DNA from: G039029935 sp039029935
Lineage (GTDB): Bacteria > Chloroflexota > Anaerolineae > Caldilineales > Caldilineaceae
Direction: 5' to 3'
NCBI GenBank assembly: GCA_039029935.1
Contig: JBCCFC010000483.1
Coordinates: 1-9,254 of the forward strand
Length of the DNA stretch: 9,254 nucleotides
Shown here: positions 8,401-9,254 of the stretch, piece after piece
Layout: every line of letters begins with the position of its first letter
Position numbering within the stretch: the first letter of the stretch is position 1
Notes under the pieces: model-generated
Databases searched by the model: none
What the model was told of the DNA's origin: nothing
What the model saw: the letters and a program-made list of their open reading frames with translations, nothing else
Made by a program: the position numbers and the translations under genes

Positions 8401-9162
8401 CCCGCCTCGGTAGGCAACTTTGTGTGGATCGACGCTGACGAGGATGGCATCAAGGATGGTGATGAGCCGGGCATCAGCGGCATGGTGGTCAACATTTACG
8501 GTGCCGATGGTCAACTGCTGGACACGACCGTGACCGATGCCTTTGGCTTCTTCCAGTTTATCAACCTGACACCGGGTGAATACTATCTGGAATTTCTGCC
8601 ACCCGTAGGCTTCTTCTTCACCGAGCAAAACCAAGGCTCTTCTGGCGATTTCAACTCAGATGCCAACCCGCTGACGGGTTTGACCGAGCCAATTTCACTG
8701 GAAGTCGGCCAAAACGATGTCAACTGGGGTGCGGGGCTGATTGAGGCTGCCGATGAGTTGCAAGGCCCTACCGCTATTGAACTAATCAGCTTTAGTGCCA
8801 TCATCACCGACGCCGCTATTCTGGTGACATGGGAGACGGGTTCTGAGAGCGATACGCTGGGCTTCCACCTCTACCGCAGTCTCAACGGCGACCGTGGCGA
8901 TGCCGTGCGTATCACGAGCGACATGGTGCTCAGTCAAGGAGCGGATGGCAACACCTACACCTATCTGGACGAGTCGATTGTCGGTCCCGCAATTGGGCAA
9001 GAGGATGAGGATATGGCCTTTGTCTATGTCTATTGGCTACGCGAAGTAGAAAACGGTGGTAGTACACGCGATTATGGTCCTGTGGGTGCAAGCGAGACAC
9101 TGGGGCAAGGTGGGTCGCTAGATACGCCTGTTGAGGTGTTCTTGCCAGTGGTGATGAAGTAG
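2323..9162 (+). CDS. Giant secreted surface protein with 17 tandem SdrD B-like repeats
   Basis: This is a predicted extracellular fibre, stalk or adhesin of 2279 residues. The ATG at 2323 is chosen because AAAGG lies 12 nt upstream (2306-2310) and a good signal peptide follows directly. The in-frame TTG at 2260 and ATG at 2287 lie inside the leader hairpin and lack a ribosome site. Residues 1-38 are the signal peptide (LPIITLFITLIMATLTT core, LFA/QQ cleavage). Residues 53-2147 hold 17 repeats, most with [ST][LIV]GDxVWxDxNGNGxQD, TTTTDxxGNYLFxxLxPGxYY and DSDVDPxTG motifs. Residues 2148-2279 form a C-terminal module (LVTWETGSESDTLGFHLYR) ending LPVVMK. Family knowledge says SdrD B repeats are calcium-binding beta-sandwiches, so rigidity in calcium is likely. 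No catalytic motif, LPXTG or transmembrane anchor is seen. Eight cysteines occur, all in repeats 8-10. The paralogue upstream suggests a shared surface role; the ligand is unknown. Confidence 0.93.
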   Translation: MNHNRQHAHPSRPTSLPIITLFITLIMATLTTSKTLFAQQDTLSQNIPAGTSTLGNYVWHDADEDGLQDGPEGTPELGIDGVLVQLYVDNNDGIFDINVDQLSSGVVTGDNPGTPSVEMGWYEFEVDFGTTLYWVYIPPSNFNTGEALSGFQSTASFVGTNVELDSETNPILVIEPNSVANREDIDFGFTQAAPGSIGDRVWNDTNRNGVQDNGEIGIGNVTVELYSASTNGLIDTATTSSNGDYTFDDLVAGSYYIVVTPPAGYVFSPQGAGNDGALDSDVDPNTGQSGSVSVASGEFNQHVDAGLYQPASLGDTVWHDVDGDGVQNAADPLEVGIADVVVTLYDATDTFVMSTTTDGNGNYLFDGLAADTYYVVVTAPTGYTFTQQNQGGNEILDSDVDATGTTANITLTEGENNLDVDAGLYQPASVGDYAWRDVDADGFQDSSENGLSGVVVSLYSAADDSLVMTTTTGLNGDYLFENIAPSDYYIIFTTPSGFQLSAQDQGADTNDSDPNQASGQTDDFTLASGEANTTIDAGYYEPGSISGLVWLDDDANGIADAAESNVSGVTVTLYDATTNTALSTVSTGADGSYAFLNLLPGTYYIAVTKPSGTPSFIFSPQDQGSNDIADSDVNVNSGNTGSVPLTSGTNITDLDAGLYQPPSIGDRVWIDGNGDGIQNSPEGIPENGVSGVTVELYNATNNQLIDFDITDADGMYLFSDLDPGSYYLLFYGLTGYNFSPQSMGGDAGDDSAVDSDADVSTGVTGVYTLLSGMNERGVDAGIFEPATLGDRVWEDSNGNGLQDDDEPGVADILVSLYEASNATLLMTTTTDLQGNYLFEGLSPGDYILEFSQLPTDYLFADADQGSDDSADSDVAIDTGRTTTITLGVGAQDVDWDAGLIPPSNLFSLGDLVWNDMNRNGLQDNNEEGIPDILVALYSDAACDAAAFMELTTTDSNGLYEFDRLEAGTYCVQFSDLGLSDGWQLSPADQTITSGTGNTGSDNIDSDGVAAAIDNTAQVSDIALTQSDQTVDLGLYLPGSIEGVVWCENANNHNSTYDSGDGDSPLGNISVALFADTDCNGTANGDALASLETDGTTGIYHFTDLAVALAGANNPTCYIAQVDPLDTDLASCNQPLAGDELAVALTTAEADQSGFNFGFSTEAVYSLGNRVWGDLDQDGLQDLSEDGLADIQVQLFNDSACAGDVLATTVTDSEGYYLFSGLLEGDYCIEFSEIPTRWLVGVADAGDDDAVDSDGMLVDETNTSHAQIANITLTGDDLTQDLGLYSQVVTIGDYVWWDIDGNGLQDEDEFGVPNVQATLYYADGPLANTATGSVTTNDDGYYQFDDAIPGNYYVIFDLDTLPPGFVVTGQDAAATAGNDLLDSDVDPATGQSAATGYLTSGEEYLSLDMGIYQPVAVGDRVWEDRDADGIQELGEPGVAGIRVSLFTAAGNDTGLTTVTDSDGLYRFENLAPGDYYVVFDLSTVPVGYMPTIPNVGSDDAFDSDAFGPNSSAPGRTDPTPYILSGGEDTSLDMGIVELVSVGDRVWLDSDGDGLQGESELGLPNVEVTLFNANGLPVFVNGRPSTTTTDGNGNYRFDGLPPGSYFVVFNLNSLPDNHVATVSNVGSDDTLDSDANTSNGQTAVTPYLIGGDADLSLDMGVQDLLGVRIGDTVWLDRNGNGVQDAGEPGVPGVSITAHTGQHVPLGVTAVTDDNGNYLFADLPPGSYYIVVDLDTLPTDHFISPMGAGDDEALDSDVDAETGSSTIIPLVFDGEQNLDIDMGIYALSSLGDQVWWDADGDGFQRVDDSGIPDVVVNLYDSEGELVATTTTDDKGNYFFDALMPGQYQLEFISPAGFTFSPMDQGMGEVAETLDSDVDPTTGRTPVFELESGYNNVHMDAGLFEGASVGDFVWHDVDGNGVQDAGEPGIFDVTISVFNSDGTLAAATTSDENGAYNITGLFPGDYIIQFAPPQPDNPDGDGQQALTYTRPNNTTDDNVDSDVDPATGETSTVNLTAGENDVTWDAGFTAPASVGNFVWIDADEDGIKDGDEPGISGMVVNIYGADGQLLDTTVTDAFGFFQFINLTPGEYYLEFLPPVGFFFTEQNQGSSGDFNSDANPLTGLTEPISLEVGQNDVNWGAGLIEAADELQGPTAIELISFSAIITDAAILVTWETGSESDTLGFHLYRSLNGDRGDAVRITSDMVLSQGADGNTYTYLDESIVGPAIGQEDEDMAFVYVYWLREVENGGSTRDYGPVGASETLGQGGSLDTPVEVFLPVVMK
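2479..8763 (+). repeat. Array of 17 tandem SdrD B-like domain repeats
   Basis: Each unit opens with a [ST][LIV]G-type strand. Starts are at 2479, 2908, 3256, 3607, 3952, 4309, 4681, 5041, 5437, 5815, 6187, 6565, 6937, 7318, 7678, 8032 and 8407. The first unit is longest (143 residues); the others run 115-132. By sequence they fall into blocks: repeats 2-6 mostly end DAG[LI]YQP-like, 8-10 carry cysteines and end DLGLY-like, 11-14 have DL[DS]T[LV]P and end [SI]DMG, and 15-17 end [MW][DG]AG[LF]. Repeat 1 ends IDFGF, like the repeats of the upstream protein. No long DNA-level identity between units was noticed by eye, so the array looks old. Confidence 0.9.
5041..6186 (+). other. Cysteine-bearing repeats 8-10
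   Basis: All eight cysteines of the giant protein lie here. Repeat 8 has two (SDAAC and GTYCVQF), repeat 9 has four (VWCEN, TDCNG, PTCYI, ASCNQ) and repeat 10 has two (DSACAG and GDYCIEF). The pairs in repeats 8 and 10 sit at matching places in the fold. The even counts fit one disulfide per outer repeat and two in the central one. Repeat 9 also lacks the Asp/Asn loop seen in the other 16 repeats. Confidence 0.7.
8764..9162 (+). other. C-terminal module and LPVVMK tail, giant protein
   Basis: After the last repeat comes GPTAIELISFSA, then LVTWETGSESDTLGFHLYR, a beta-rich stretch with YTYLDE and YVYWLREVENGG, and a low-complexity Gly/Ser linker. The end, VFLPVVMK, finishes in LPVVMK (9142-9159). 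It parallels the end of the upstream protein. It may direct sorting or surface attachment; that role is inferred from position and sharing only. Confidence 0.6.
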
Positions 9163-9180
9163 TCATAAAGAATAGGCAGG

Positions 9181-9205
9181 ACCTCCCGAAGGTGGTTAAA
9201 TTTTT
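9181..9205 (+). terminator. Likely intrinsic terminator of the giant gene
   Basis: ACCTCC (9181-9186) and GGTGGT (9191-9196) pair with one T.T mismatch around the loop CGAA, and are followed by TAAATTTTT (9197-9205). The hairpin starts 18 nt after the TAG stop. The stem is short, so strength is uncertain. Confidence 0.45.
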
Positions 9206-9217
9206 GAAAAAATTTAA
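9196..9217. repeat. A/T-only 10-bp inverted repeat after the giant gene
   Basis: TTAAATTTTT and AAAAATTTAA are perfect reverse complements around the loop GA. It overlaps the T tract of the terminator-like hairpin and could act as a terminator tail for transcripts from either side. From 9218 to the right edge I see nothing recognisable. Confidence 0.5.
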
Positions 9218-9254
9218 AACATAACGAGGTGCAGGCCCAAGATTTTCACCAGGC

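Noticed and set aside
8032..8634. 200-residue minus-strand ORF
   Set aside because: It is antisense to repeats 16-17. Its length reflects the codon bias of Asp/Gly/Thr-rich repeats, and it has no family-like motif.
2479..8763. CRISPR or DNA satellite explanation for the repeats
   Set aside because: The periodicity is in-frame, 345-429 nt, and conserved at protein level rather than DNA level. There are no short identical repeats with uniform spacers.

Overview
The window holds two large secreted repeat proteins on the + strand, separated by a 418-nt spacer. No enzyme, RNA gene, CRISPR array, insertion sequence or phage gene is visible. The organism is a bacterium with moderate GC. Both proteins end in a short hydrophobic-basic tail, LPV[LV][WM]K, preceded by a WxTxxExxxxGFH module. 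I associate such tails with exported proteins of Chloroflexota (Anaerolineae/Caldilineae/Ardenticatenia-like), but that is recall-based inference. No LPXTG motif, PEP-CTERM or obvious type IX sorting domain is seen.

Layout: (1) 3-1904, the 3' part of a gene cut by the left edge. It encodes three SdrD B-like beta-sandwich repeats, a DUF11-like domain and the C-terminal module. (2) 1905-2322, a spacer that is unusually rich in structure. In order it has a perfect 10-bp hairpin just after the stop, a frameshifted relic of another SdrD B-like repeat (1938-2040), a weak hairpin with a T8 tract, a consensus extended -10 promoter (TGATATAAT), and a 40-bp RNA hairpin (2206-2291) with no mispair except G.U wobbles. 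(3) 2323-9162, a 2279-residue secreted protein. It has a signal peptide, 17 tandem SdrD B-like repeats of about 115-143 residues, and the same kind of C-terminal module and tail. (4) 9163-9254, a short 3' spacer with a terminator-like hairpin and an A/T-only palindrome.

Together the two genes look like paralogous members of a cell-surface or extracellular fibre/adhesin locus. Family knowledge says SdrD B repeats bind calcium, and 16 of the 17 repeats in the large protein keep the Asp/Asn-rich loop. The relic in the spacer shows that the locus has gained and lost repeat units. The most notable item is the long hairpin in the predicted 5' leader of the giant gene. Its six non-Watson-Crick pairs are all G.U when read as + strand RNA and would be A.C mismatches on the other strand, which points to a structure kept at the RNA level.
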